Assembly (NCBI RefSeq): GCF_027579695.1
Contig: NC_083589.1
Coordinates: 32,489,335 to 32,553,334 of the forward strand
Source: Neoarius graeffei
Lineage: Eukaryota > Chordata > Actinopteri > Siluriformes > Ariidae
Direction: 5' to 3'
Length of the DNA: 64,000 nucleotides
Shown: positions 44,130 through 53,722 of the stretch, in pieces
How the letters are laid out: each line of letters opens with the position of its first letter
Numbering within the stretch: the first letter of the stretch is position 1
The notes under the pieces: generated by a model
What the model saw: the letters and a program-made list of their open reading frames with translations, nothing else
Databases searched by the model: none
Told to the model about the DNA's origin: nothing
Made by a program: the position numbers and the translations under genes

Positions 44130-44700
44130 CACACTACGACGTTCTCACCAGCGTTCGAGTAACGTGTTGCGAAATGCAGAGGAACGTCGAGAACATTAGA
44201 AAAAAGTTACAAGAAAGTTAGACGAGCGTCGGCAAACGTTGGGGAACGTCGAGGGACGTCGGCGAACGCTGAGGGTGAAAAATAGTTTTGGGTGTGCACA
44301 AAAATTCAGGACGTTCTATCAAAACGCTACTTACACGTTAGAGGAACGTTGCACGAAAGTTTGCGGGCGTTACTCGAACGTTACTTGAAAGTCAGGACGT
44401 TCCCTGGACGCTAGGCGGACGCCGGCCCATCAGGGTCGAGTGTCCAGTGCGTGCCTAGTGCTTGGGTAACGCTTGCGTAATGCCTGTATAACGTCCATCG
44501 AACGTCTGTCCAGCGTGTCGCCAACGTTTTTCAGCGTTCGTCAGCGTTCGCCGAGCGTTCGCCGAGCGTTCTTAACGCTCATATAACGCTCTTTCAATGT
44601 CTTTCTAACGTCTGTCAGCGTTCTGAATTTTTCCAGCGTCTGTGTAACATCCATGTAACGTCCTTGTAACGCGCCTGTAACCTACTGGTAGCGTTCAGGA
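44130..44700. promoter_or_regulatory. Left subterminal motif array of the Harbinger element
   Basis: About 570 bp with dozens of short words of the form AACGTT, AACGTC, ACGCT and GCGTTCG (for example GCGTTCGTCAGCGTTCGCCG), in both orientations. The same words fill the right end (48285-48710). Harbinger Myb-like proteins bind subterminal motifs, so these are likely binding sites (inference). Confidence 0.6.
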
Positions 44701-44721
44701 GCATTTGGCAGGCACTTGCCA

Positions 44722-44729
44722 TATATAAG
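44722..44729 (+). promoter_or_regulatory. TATA box of the Harbinger transposase gene
   Basis: TATATAAG lies about 69 bases before the ATG at 44791 and just after the motif array, a normal pol II core promoter spacing. Confidence 0.65.
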
Positions 44730-44790
44730 GGGCTTGCAGAGGCCACCGACAGTCCTGTTGGAACTTTCACAGAGTGAAGACTTCAGAATA

Positions 44791-46083
44791 ATGACAGACC
44801 AAGAGAAACACCAGTATGCTGTTGCTGCTCTCATGCATCACAACAACCTCCTGCAGTTGGCATTGCACCAGGTTAAGATGTCCAAGGCAGAGTCAGAGAA
44901 GAAAAGGAAGAGGAGAGGGAGAAAGAGCTGGGTGAGACCCTGGATAGGAAGGCGACCACAGTTTGGTGTTTATGACAAGCTGATGGCTGAACTCAGAGCT
45001 GAAGACCAAGCCTCCTTCCACAACTTCCTGCACATGCCAGCAGTGATGTTTGATGAGCTGAGACAGAGAGTTGGTCCCAGGATCACCAAGAAGGACACTC
45101 GCTTTAGACCGGCCCTCGACCCTGGTATGAAGCTGGCCCTGACTTTGCGACACCTTGCCTCTGGTGACAGCTATGCTTTGCAGAAGTTTGGCTGGAGAGT
45201 ACCTCACAACACACAGTCACTGGTGGTCAGAGAGGTTTGCCATGCCATACTGGACGAGTACCTGGATGAGATGCTGACCTGCCCCAGTACGCCAGAAGAG
45301 TGGAAGGAAGTTGCTGACAGATTCTATCAGAGGTGGAACTTCCCCCATGTCCTGGGAGCACTAGATGGCAAGCATGTGGCCATTAGGTGTCCTGCAGAGA
45401 GTGGCTCCTTGTACTACAACTACAAGGGGTTCTATTCCATTGTGTTGCTGGCCCTTGTGGATTCTGACTACAAGTTCCTGTGGGCAGATCTTGGAGGCCT
45501 GGGATCAGCATCCGATGCCCAGATCTACAACTCCAGTGAGCTGAAACATGGAGCTGAAGACCTGCTTGGGTTTCCACAGCCTATACCTCTCCCACAAGAC
45601 ACTACAGATGTTCCATACTTCTTCATTGGAGATGACGCCTTTGCCCTGAGAGCCTACATGATGAAGCCCTACAGTCTCCGTGGTCTATCACAGGAGGAGC
45701 GCATTTTCAACTACAGACTGTCGAGAGCCAGGAGGGTCATGGAGAATGCCTTTGGGATCCTTGCCAACAGGTTCCAGGTGATTCTTGGCACTATGCAGCA
45801 CAAGCCAGAGACTGTGAAGCTGATAGTGAAGACCTGCTTGGTCCTTCACAACTTGATGAGGGTCAGATATCCAACGCTGCAGAACCAACAGCTGGACCAG
45901 CCAGAAGGTCCAGAAGAAGACTTTGTGCCTGGTGCCTGGAGAGATGGCTTCAATATGGAAGACACACAGGTTGTTGCAGGCCCCAGCACTGCGACCAAGG
46001 AAGCCAAGAAGCAGAGGAACCTCATCAAGCACTGGGTCAACTCCTCAGCTGGGGCACTGGACTGGCAGGACAGGATGGTGTAG
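44791..46083 (+). CDS. Harbinger DDE transposase, intact (430 aa)
   Basis: A nuclear DDE-type transposase (DDE_Tnp_4, HARBI1-like) that would cut and rejoin the element ends. The first ATG after the TATA box is 44791 (MTDQEKHQYAVAALMHHNNL). An N-terminal basic segment (KKRKRRGRKSWVRPWIGRR) is followed by the helical region typical of Harbinger (MPAVMFDELRQRV, LALTLRHLASGDSYALQKFG). The catalytic triad is Asp192 (LGALDGKHVAIRCP), Asp242 (GLGSASDAQIYNSS) and Glu318 (RRVMENAFGIL), with the conserved IGDDAFALRAYMMKPY between. No stop or frameshift in 430 codons, the family's usual length. AATAAA at 46212-46217 is a likely poly(A) signal. It is convergent with the MADF gene. I see no intron. Confidence 0.93.
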   Translation: MTDQEKHQYAVAALMHHNNLLQLALHQVKMSKAESEKKRKRRGRKSWVRPWIGRRPQFGVYDKLMAELRAEDQASFHNFLHMPAVMFDELRQRVGPRITKKDTRFRPALDPGMKLALTLRHLASGDSYALQKFGWRVPHNTQSLVVREVCHAILDEYLDEMLTCPSTPEEWKEVADRFYQRWNFPHVLGALDGKHVAIRCPAESGSLYYNYKGFYSIVLLALVDSDYKFLWADLGGLGSASDAQIYNSSELKHGAEDLLGFPQPIPLPQDTTDVPYFFIGDDAFALRAYMMKPYSLRGLSQEERIFNYRLSRARRVMENAFGILANRFQVILGTMQHKPETVKLIVKTCLVLHNLMRVRYPTLQNQQLDQPEGPEEDFVPGAWRDGFNMEDTQVVAGPSTATKEAKKQRNLIKHWVNSSAGALDWQDRMV

Positions 46084-46211
46084 ACCTGGACCCTAGTGTT
46101 GCAATGCAGAATGGACTTAATATAGACTATACTTTTTTGGTAGACACAACTTTTAGAAACTGAAATATTGTATGTGTAACTTACAATGACTTATTTGTAG
46201 ATAACAGTAAT

Positions 46212-46217
46212 AATAAA
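46212..46217 (+). terminator. Poly(A) signal of the transposase gene
   Basis: AATAAA 129 bases after the stop codon, followed by GT-rich TTGTGTGTGTC. Confidence 0.5.
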
Positions 46218-46580
46218 TGTAATTGTGTGTGTCATTTCGAAGTAATTATTTTTACTGATCGCCCTACTTTTTTAGCCAATCTGTTCTAGGCTCGATCTCT
46301 TTTTCAATTATTTATTTTACTGAGTTCCTGGTCGACCCCTTTTCACGTAACCAAACGTATAAAACAGTATTAATAAATGTCATAGTTTTATTTTGTATTG
46401 TTTTATTTTTTTCATTTTTTTATCTTTATTTTTTTTTTAATTGATTTATTTTTTATTTTTTATTTTTTTCATTTTTGGGGGGGTACAATATTAAAAACAA
46501 GAAATTGAAAGTTTCATACAAGTAGCAAGCAAAGTTCAAAATATGTACAACATATATTTACAGATTCCTAACAAAAAGTT

Positions 46581-48190
46581 CTAAGAGTCAGTCTCTGGGT
46601 CCACTGGTGGCTGTGGAGTGTTCAGCGTGTCATTCAGAGAGGTAGCCATGGACGGGGTGGCAACTGGAACTGGACTGTCCAGGGTGCTGAACAAGTCACT
46701 GACACTGGCTGCTGTAGACACTCCGGTGGGGAACACGGTAACGTCCATGGCAGCACAAGTGACAACCAGGGCTGGAGAGCTGCTGCCTTGGTTGCTCTGG
46801 TCCATGGCGTGTCTTGCAGAGCTGATGGCCGTAGAGATGGAGGCATGGGTGGTGGCTGGTGCTGTCAGCGTGTGGAAGATGGGAGAGTTCCTACTCTGTT
46901 GCTGGAAGAACCTTTGCGGCTGGTAGTAGGAGTGTGGCTGCTGGAAGGACGAGTGAGGCTGCTGCTGGTGGTATCTGGCCATCCACTCCCTGTTCTGTGA
47001 CTGCCAAGGAGTGCCAGTGGGCGGGTTGTCATGCCACTGGCTAGGGTCCGGCTGAAACATGTCGCTCTGGGCTTGCCTGGTGGTTGTGATGCCAGGAGGG
47101 GGGCGGACCGACATCTAGCTGAGAAGGTAGGCAGGTCCTCCTCTTCAGTGTCTTCATCCATCAGCCACGTGAGGATCTTGTTGATGCTGGCCCTGGCCTT
47201 CTTGAACTTCAGGCTCGACATTGTGAGAAGGTTGTCCTTCACGTAGTTGGCAAAGGTCGACTCAGGGGTCACTGCTGGAGGCTGGACCAAACCCTTAAGT
47301 ATAGCCTCTGACTCCTTGACCTTCTCCTGCAGGGTACCCAACACGTCATCCTCGGTGGTGGTATCCTCATCCTGTCCAGATCTTCTGGGCCTCTTGGAAC
47401 TGCTGCTGCTGGAGGCTGCTGTGGCAGGTGTGGCAGGTCTGGAAGGTATGGCAGTAGACTCTGTGATAGAATGTCCAGATACCGGTAAATCCTCCTCCTG
47501 GACAGTTGCTGCAGCTGAGGCTCTGCTGGGTAGGATGGGTTTGGCTGGCTCCGGTCTGTGTCGCACTACCTCCTGCAGGAATCTGAAGTTGCTGAGCACC
47601 CACTCGTCCCTCTCTGTTCTTCTTGGGGCACCATCACCGCTCTTGTGCTTCATGAGTCTGGTATTCTTATCCCGCAGTGACCGGAACCAGCCCTTCAAGT
47701 GCTTCACTGTCTTATGCATCTTCTCTGCCTGGGCCTCCCACAACTTCTCCTTGTTGGTAATCTTGTGGTAATCCTGGATCTTAGAGTCCCACAATGTCCT
47801 GTTCTCTTGTAACCACTCGACCATGATGGCCTCATCAGATTCAGAGAGGCTGTAGTTTATCCTGTCGCTCTTCTTCCTCTTGCATCTGTCCTGTGAGGAG
47901 GCTGCTGACAAGCTTCTGGAGGAGGAGGAGGAGGAGGAGCTAGACCCTGGAGACCCTGGAGAGGCTGGAGATGGCGACTGGGACCTGGAAGGGGTGATTG
48001 TTGCCCTCTTGTTCTTCGGTTGCTTCTGCTGCTGGCTGGCTGCTGGCTGGCTGTCAGCCTTGCTTTCAACAGGAGGGGGATGGACCTCTGCAGTGATGGT
48101 AACAACCTCCTGGCTGGGAGAGGATGCTGCTCGTTGGCCCCTGCTGCTGCCCCGACCTCTGCTGCTGGCCTTCTTGCTCTTGGGAGGCAT
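46581..48190 (-). CDS. Harbinger MADF/Myb-like DNA-binding protein, one apparent frameshift
   Basis: The second Harbinger gene; in this superfamily such proteins bind the transposon ends and bring the transposase to the nucleus. The ATG at 48190 opens a basic, Ser/Arg-rich, low-complexity N-terminus (residues 1-110, with a nine-Ser run). A MADF/trihelix-like domain follows at residues 112-211 (SDEAIMVEWLQENRTLWDSK ... WFRSLRDKN ... FRFLQEVVRHR). A later acidic stretch (DEDTEEEDLP) comes just before an apparent frameshift in the G6 run at 47098-47103. One more G would join this frame to the next, which runs to 46581 with a Gln-rich QQQPHSSFQQPHSYYQPQ segment. Mutation or assembly error cannot be told apart. 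The TATA box is at 48257-48264. Confidence 0.8.
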
Positions 48191-48256
48191 ACTTCTGCGA
48201 TGTTGACTGCACGGTGGTTGAAATGGAAGTTATGCACTCTGGCCAAAAGCCCCCCT

Positions 48257-48264
48257 TTTATACT
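48257..48264 (-). promoter_or_regulatory. TATA box of the MADF gene
   Basis: On the minus strand CAGTATAAAAGGGGGGCTTT lies about 70 bases before the ATG at 48190, the same distance as in the transposase gene. Confidence 0.65.
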
Positions 48265-48284
48265 GCGCGTCCAGCCGCAGGTTG

Positions 48285-48710
48285 GCAAAACGTAACAGGA
48301 ACGTTACACAAACACTCCACGCGTTACTCGAACGCTACAGGAACGCTAGGCAGATGCTGTGGAAACGTTGAGAACGTCAGCTAGACGCTGGACAAACGTC
48401 GAGAACGTTGGCCGGACGATGGAATAAACAATGAAACGTTACCTGGATGCAAGGCAGACGCTACCCAAACGCTATGAGAACGCTATCAAAGCGCTGAGAA
48501 TGCAATGGAACGCTAGGTTTTGCTGCTATTTTCGACCACAAACGTCGTCTGACGCTGAGTGAACGTTGGCTGAGCATTACCCAAGCGTTACAAGAACGTT
48601 ACAACATCGTTGACCTAGAAACTTAATTTGAAGAAAGTCGACATTCCCTGGCATTTCTCAAATTTTTAAAAATGCAACCAAACGTCGAACAAAACGCTAT
48701 AGTGTGACAG
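48285..48710. promoter_or_regulatory. Right subterminal motif array of the Harbinger element
   Basis: Repeated AACGTT, AACGCT, ACGTCG words (CAGGAACGTTACACAAACAC, GAGAACGTTGGCCGGACG), matching the left array. Confidence 0.6.
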
Positions 48711-49220
48711 GGCCTTGAGCACTGATATCAACTTGGGTCGTCCTTCTTCTCTTTAGTCCGAATGGCATGGCGTCCCTGATTTCCATAAAGAACTTCAAAT
48801 TTTGATTTGTCTGACCACAGAACAGTTTTCCACTTTGCCACAGTCCATTTTAAATGAGCCTTGGCCCAGAGAAGACGTCTGCGCTTCTGGATCATGTTTA
48901 GATACGGCTTCTTCTTTGAACTATAGAGATTTAGCTGGCAACGGCGGATGGCATGGTGAACTGTGTTCACAGATAATGTTCTCTGGAAATATTCCTGAGC
49001 CCATTTTGTGATTTCCAATACAGAAGCATGCCTGTATGTGATGCAGTGCTGTCTAAGGGCCCGAAGATCATGGGCACCCAGTATGGTTTTCTGGCCTTGA
49101 CCCTTACGCACAGAGATTCTTCCAGATTCTCTGAATCTTTTGATGATATTACAGTATGCACTGTAGATGATGATATGTTCAAACTCTTTGCAATTTTACA
49201 CTGCTGAGCTCCTTTCTGAT

Positions 49221-49532
49221 TGTGGCAGCGGGGGCGTGGTCAAGCGCCGGTCTGTGACAGGAGGGCGGAGTCAGGGAAGGTAAGTGGCAGAATCACTACA
49301 CCTGATGTCAATTAACCTGTGTTTGTGTGTGTCTTCCCAGTGACCACGCCCTATATAAGGAGGGAGAGCAGAGAGCAGAGGGGCTCTTCCCCGAACCAGA
49401 TGCCGGTTGTGTGTGTGTCTGTGTTAAGTCACTAGTGTTTCACTGCAAAGTGTGGCAATAAAAGCCGTATTTTGCAAACCTGATCTCTGTCCTGCCGTCC
49501 TCTGTGCTCCACCCTTCGTTAGAACTGTTACA
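49221..49532 (+). mobile_element. Solo LTR of the same gypsy family (312 bp)
   Basis: TGTGGCAGCGGGGGCGTGGT to AGAACTGTTACA, flanked by CTGAT on both sides (49216-49220, 49533-49537); the empty site CCTTTCTGATATTGCTCC is seen in Tc1 family B copy 1. It keeps CCCTATATAAGG and GGCAATAAAAG (TATA and poly(A) signal), unlike the 3' LTR at 32724. No internal region, so it arose by LTR-LTR recombination. Confidence 0.95.
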
Positions 49533-50247
49533 CTGATATTGCTCCACTATTTGTCGGCGCAGAATTAGGGGGATTGGTGATCCTCTTCCCATCTTTACTT
49601 CTGAGAGCCGCTGCCACTCCAAGATGCTCTTTTTATACCCAGTCATGTTAATGACCTATTGCCAATTGACCTAATGAGTTGCAATTTGGTCCTCCAGCTG
49701 TTCCTTTTTTGTACCTTTAACTTTTCCAGCCTCTTATTGCCCCGTCCCAACTTTTTTGAGATGTGTTGCTGTCATGAAATTTCAAATGAGCCAATATTTG
49801 GCATGAAATTTCAAAATGTCTCACTTTCGACATTTGATATGTTGTCTATGTTCTATTATGAATACAATATCAGTTTTTGAGATTTGTAAATTATTGCAGT
49901 CCATTTTTATTTACAATTTGTACTTTGTCCCAACTTTTTGGGAATCAGGGTCGTAGGCCTATCATCAAAGCCTACAATCAATAGACACCTTCATGAATGT
50001 AAGTACAGAGGGTTTACCTCAAGATGCAAACCACTGGTCATACACAAGGACACAAAGGTCAGACTGGAATTTGCTCGAAAGTCTGTTCTGTTCTGGAGAA
50101 AGATTCTTTGGACAGATGAAACCAAGATGAACTTGTGATTACAAAGCATCTCAAGGGAGGAAACTCAGCATTTGGTGATGCCAATGGGTTCCAGACATCA
50201 GGTGGTCATTGACTGCAAAGGATTTGCATCCAAGTACTATAAACAAT

Positions 50248-50577
50248 TGACCGCGAGTTGGCCTAGTGGTTACCGTGTCCGCCTCTCGATTGGGAGATTG
50301 TGAGTTCTACTCGCGGTCGGGTCACACCAAAGACCATCATAAAAATGGTACCTACTATCATCTGGCAAGGCATGCTGCAATACAGATGTGAGTGGGGAAG
50401 TCAAACTCTTGCGGTTACCAGAAGACTAGCCCCCCACTGTAACCCTAGCTGTATAGGCGAGAGGCTGAGGGCTATCGAAATGGAGATCAGTGCCTACCCA
50501 TATGCCTTAAAGAGCTGGTTAGTACTGGGACAGGAGACTGCCTGAGAAGACCAGCTTTTGGTGTGAGAGGGACTTTG
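50248..50577 (+). repeat. tRNA-derived SINE, second family, with 12-bp duplication
   Basis: Head TGACCGCGAGTTGGCCTAGTGG (A box) and GAGTTCTACTCGCGG (B box), then a body (CACCAAAGACCATCATAAAA) unlike the common SINE. Flanked by a perfect ACTATAAACAAT (50236-50247 and 50578-50589). A shorter sister copy is at 54200-54468. Confidence 0.93.
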
Positions 50578-50596
50578 ACTATAAACAATGCTTATA

Positions 50597-52083
50597 CTAG
50601 TGCATCTCAAAAAATTAGAATACCATGAAAAAGTTCCTTTTTTTCATAATTTAATTCAAAAAGGTAAACTTTCATATATTCTATATTCATTACATGTAAA
50701 GTGAAATATTTAAAGCCTTTTTTGTTTTAATTTTGATGATTATGGCTTATAGCTCATGAAAATCAGAAATCCAGTATCTCAAATTATTAGAATATTCCCT
50801 ACGATCAATCAAAAAAAGGATTTACAATACAGAAATGTCCAACTTCTGAAAAGTATATTCATTTATACACTCAATACTTGGTTGGGGCTCCTTTACCATG
50901 AATTACTGTATCAATGCGGTGTGGCATGGAGGTGATCAGTCTGTGGCACTGCTGAGGTGTTATTGAAGCCCAGGTTGCTTTGATAGTGGCCTTCAGCGTA
51001 TCTGTATTTTTGGGTCGGGTGTTTCTCATCTTCCTCTTGACAATACCCCATAGATTCTCTATGGAGTTCAGGTCAGGCAAGTTAGCTGGCCAATCAAACA
51101 CAGTAATGTCATGGTCAGCAAATCATTTGGTAGTAGTTTTGGCACTGTGGGCAGGTGCTAAGTCTTGCTGGAAAAGGAAATCAGCATCTCCAAAAAGCTC
51201 ATCAGCAGATGGAAGCATGAAGTGCTCTAAAATCTCCTGGTAGATGGCTGTGTTGACTTTGGACTTGATAAAATACAGTGGACCAACACCAGCAGATGAC
51301 ATGGCACCCCAAATCATCACAGACTGTGGAAACTTCACACTGGGCTTCAAACACCTTGGATTCTGTGCCTCTCCACTCTTCCTCCAGGCTCTAGAACCGT
51401 GATTTCCAAATTAAATGCAAAATGTACTTTCATCTGAAAAGAGGACTTTGGACCACTGAGCAACAGTCCATTTCTTTCTCTCCTTAGCCCAGATAAAACA
51501 CTTCTGACATTGTCTCTGGCTCAGGAGTAGCTTGATATTAGGAATGCGAAAGCTGTATCCCCTTTCTTGAAGATGTCTGTTTGTGATGGGTCTTGATACA
51601 CTGACACCAGCCTCAGTCCACTCCTTGTGAAGCTCTCCCAAGTTCTTGAATCAACTTTTCTTGATAATCCTCTCAAGACTGTGGCCATCCCTGTTGCTTG
51701 TGCACCTTTTCCAGCCACCCTTTTCAGCAATGACCTTTTGTGGCTTACCCCCCTTGTGGAGGGCATTAGTGATCATCTTCTGGACAACAGTCAAGTCAGC
51801 AGTCTTCCCCATGATCGTGGTTGTGTGTACTGAACTAGACCGAGAGATACACTATGTTCATACTGTTTTACTCAAACTCGAAATGAAATATTCTAATATT
51901 TTGAGATTTTTTTAATGTTTTTGTACTGTATGTCATACTGATTAAAATTAAAATAGAAAAATGCTTGAAACATTTTAGTTTATGTGTAATGAGTCTATAA
52001 TATATAACATTTTCACTTTCTTAAATAACTGATGGAAAATATTGAACTTTTTCACAATATTCTAATTTTTTGAGATGCACTAG
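50597..52083 (-). mobile_element. Tc1/mariner element, family E (1487 bp)
   Basis: Inverted ends CTAGTGCATCTCAAAAAATT and complement, with TA at 50595-50596 and 52084-52085. The transposase is on the minus strand. Inserted in Tc1 family F, just right of the SINE duplication. Confidence 0.95.
50871..51812 (-). pseudogene. Tc1 family E transposase, frame kept, in-frame stops
   Basis: A Tc1-type transposase. From the ATG at 51812 (MGKTADLTVVQKMITNALHK) one frame holds the whole protein to 50871 with no frameshift but three stops: near 51650, after FSDESTFCI (about 51411), and after SAKTTTK (about 51123). The first Asp is in KVLFSDEST, the second in LFQQDLAPAHSA, and the third region is WPANLPDLNSIENLWG. 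The C-terminus reads HGKGAPTKY. Because only point stops have accumulated, this is among the youngest Tc1 copies here. Confidence 0.92.
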
Positions 52084-52290
52084 TATTTATAATTGTTTGT
52101 CTGTCCAATTATTTCTGAGCCTATGAAAATGGAGGGACTATGTAAAAATGGATGTAATTCATTAATGGTTAATGCAATATTTTTGTTAAACCCTTTTAAT
52201 TAAAGCTGAAAGTCTACCCTTCAATCACATCTTGATAGCTTCATTTCAAATCCATTGTTGTGGTATACAGAGGCAAAATTACGAAACTGG

Positions 52291-52678
52291 TGCCCTGATT
52301 CTCCAGTCCTCACTGAATAGATGGTTGAAATCATTAAACAAAACAAAAGTGCATAGTGTATGGACATGGATTATAGTACATGCTTCAAGATTCATGATAC
52401 AGCCACAGAGTTCAGAGTTTAACTACTAAATCGATGGCAGCTGGAAGGTCAAGTGGGTTAATGCATGCCAGTTTGTTAATTCACATTTTCAATGTTTATC
52501 AGTGGCTCTATTTTTCTGAAATCAATATAAGTATTTGTTTTATAAGGCAAATAGAATTTATTTATGATTAAGGTCACTTGGTATTTGCTCATACTAACAC
52601 CACCTAACCAGACACGTGCCATAAAATTAGATGATGCAATAATTCAGCCAATGCTTTTAGATGCAGTGTGATAATTGG
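52291..52678. other. Gene-free stretch
   Basis: Nothing recognised. Confidence 0.5.
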
Positions 52679-53504
52679 CAGAGGGGAACCATCAGGGCCA
52701 TCGAGGCCTTCAGAAAAGGCCCAAACATATCAGCATTTCAAATGTTATATTTAATTTCTTTCATTCTTTAATTGCTTTCATTCTTTCATTTTAATTATTC
52801 TCTTCTAATTCTAATTTGGCCTCATTTTCTCTCAAATCTACTTCAGAAATGGAAGGTAACTGCCTTGAAAACATTAAAATCGAATTATCCAATGAGATTT
52901 TTTTTTGTTTGTTTGTTGTCTCTAGGCTGAGAAGAGTTTAGAGCTGGCTCACTCATTGGTTAGGACTTCATTGCTGGGACAGAAAGCCATGCCAGTGTAT
53001 GTTTATGTAGGAAGTGACAGATGAATTAACCAAGCAGATTTTGATTTATAGTGGAAGGGACTAAAAATGTATCACCCTCGACCTTTTTGAAGGCCAACAC
53101 GAGCTTAACCGCGAGTCAGTGCCATCAGCGCAGCAGTGAAGTCACCTTCCAGCTGGTGTAGCGTTCATGAGTAGTGTTAGTGAATGCTAATAAAGCAGTC
53201 AAGCCAGTGCTACCGAGAGCAAGTAGCACAGGCTAACTGAGAAACTAAGATTTCTGTCTCCAGACTCTTCTTCCATGCACACATGCTCACCACAGTATTT
53301 TTCACCCACACTTAAGTATTCATTTCCCAATGTAATTTACTTAGTTACTTTTAAAATCAACATTGACAACTACATACAATGGAGCAACCTGGCAGCCTGA
53401 TGCTAATCCCTTGCAAAATCCTTTGCCCTGTTGCTTTTTTGGTGTGTCTGGCTAAGTTTTGGCTGAGCTCAAGTCCCAGCTCTAATAGTAGCAGTTCACC
53501 ATTG
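52679..53504 (+). repeat. ~800-bp TIR repeat, copy 3
   Basis: CAGAGGGGAACCATCAGGGC to AGCAGTTCACCATTG; uninterrupted, matching copy 1 nearly end to end. It contains GCTAATAAAGC and a pol II-like interior but no long frame. Confidence 0.8.
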
Positions 53505-53606
53505 CTATTGGAAAACAGAAAGTCTACATATGTCAATAATACATGTTTTTCTGATGGTATTTAGTGCTTCCAGAACACCTTTAATTCTACCCATCAAAAT
53601 TTCCAC

Positions 53607-53722
53607 TTATCCTATTCTACAGGGTCGCAGGCAAGCTGGAGCCTATCCCAGCTGACTATGGGCGAGAGGTGAGGTACACCCTGGACAAGTCACCAGGTTA
53701 TCACAGGGCTGACACTTATGAT
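53607..53722 (-). repeat. SINE tail fragment
   Basis: Only the tail (CTACAGGGTCGCAGGCAAGC ... TATCACAGGGCTGACACT) is present. Confidence 0.85.

Larger units (their letters stand above)
44121..48715. mobile_element. Two-gene PIF/Harbinger transposon, nearly complete (4595 bp)
   Basis: Flanked by TGA on both sides (44118-44120, 48716-48718); the empty site GTACTGAGCGCTG is seen in family B copy 1. Inverted ends: GAGGCCTGTCACACTACGAC and, from the right, AGGCCCTGTCACACTATAGC. Contains a plus-strand DDE transposase and a convergent minus-strand MADF/Myb-like gene, each with a TATA box, and dense ACGT-type motifs near both ends. TSD is three bases as in this superfamily, though TGA rather than the usual TWA. 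Confidence 0.95.
43651..49592 (-). pseudogene. Tc1 family B transposase, copy 2, split
   Basis: Reads from the ATG at 49592 (MGRGSPIPLILRRQIVEQYQ) to a stop at 43651. The solo LTR interrupts it after the first codons. Open from 49111 to 48728 are the linker and catalytic N-part (VLEITKWAQEYFQRTLSVNT; first Asp region changed to WSDKSKFEVLYG). The Harbinger element then splits it in the DDPS region. The rest (SPDLSPIENIW-type sequence) lies left of 44118 and is degraded. The start is intact here, which shows the copy 1 TGA to be a mutation. Confidence 0.9.
43440..49943 (-). mobile_element. Tc1/mariner element, family B, copy 2 (split by Harbinger and a solo LTR)
   Basis: TA flanks both ends (43438-43439, 49944-49945); the ends are CAACCCCGATTCCAAAAAAG and the complement of CGACCCTGATTCCCAAAAAG. 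Opened at 44118 by the Harbinger element and at 49220 by an LTR. Without those inserts it would be close to the usual 1.6 kb. Confidence 0.93.
43210..50139 (+). pseudogene. Tc1 family F transposase, split by Tc1 family B
   Basis: Transposase fragments in the plus direction. Left of the insertion, MAEMLGVAKSTIWHILKKKE is the helix-turn-helix, followed by IKRSGRPWKPTKVDGQRIIS (the GRP linker). Right of it, KPTINRHLHECKYRGFTSRC and RKILWTDETKMNL (first catalytic Asp) end in a TGA at 50139. The C-terminal catalytic part (after GGHQVVIDCKGFASKYYKQ-like sequence near 50200) is missing. C runs at 43182-43204 mark a small local duplication (GATCTATTAGAGAGAT twice). Confidence 0.85.
42805..52290 (+). 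mobile_element. Tc1/mariner element, family F, host of the 9.5-kb nest
   Basis: The left arm (CAGTCAGGTCCATAAGTATT ... ATAATTTTGCCTCTGTACAC) and the complement of the right arm near 52190-52280 (AATTTTGCCTCTGTATACCA) are inverted repeats sharing GGATTTGAA and GTAGACTTTCA. The last bases of the right end are degraded. Inside are family B copy 2 (43440-49943), a SINE (50248-50577) and family E (50597-52083). Confidence 0.88.

Noticed and set aside
46618..47771. Plus-strand frames of up to 174 codons over the MADF gene
   Set aside because: Opposite-strand shadows of the low-complexity MADF gene, without domain or promoter.
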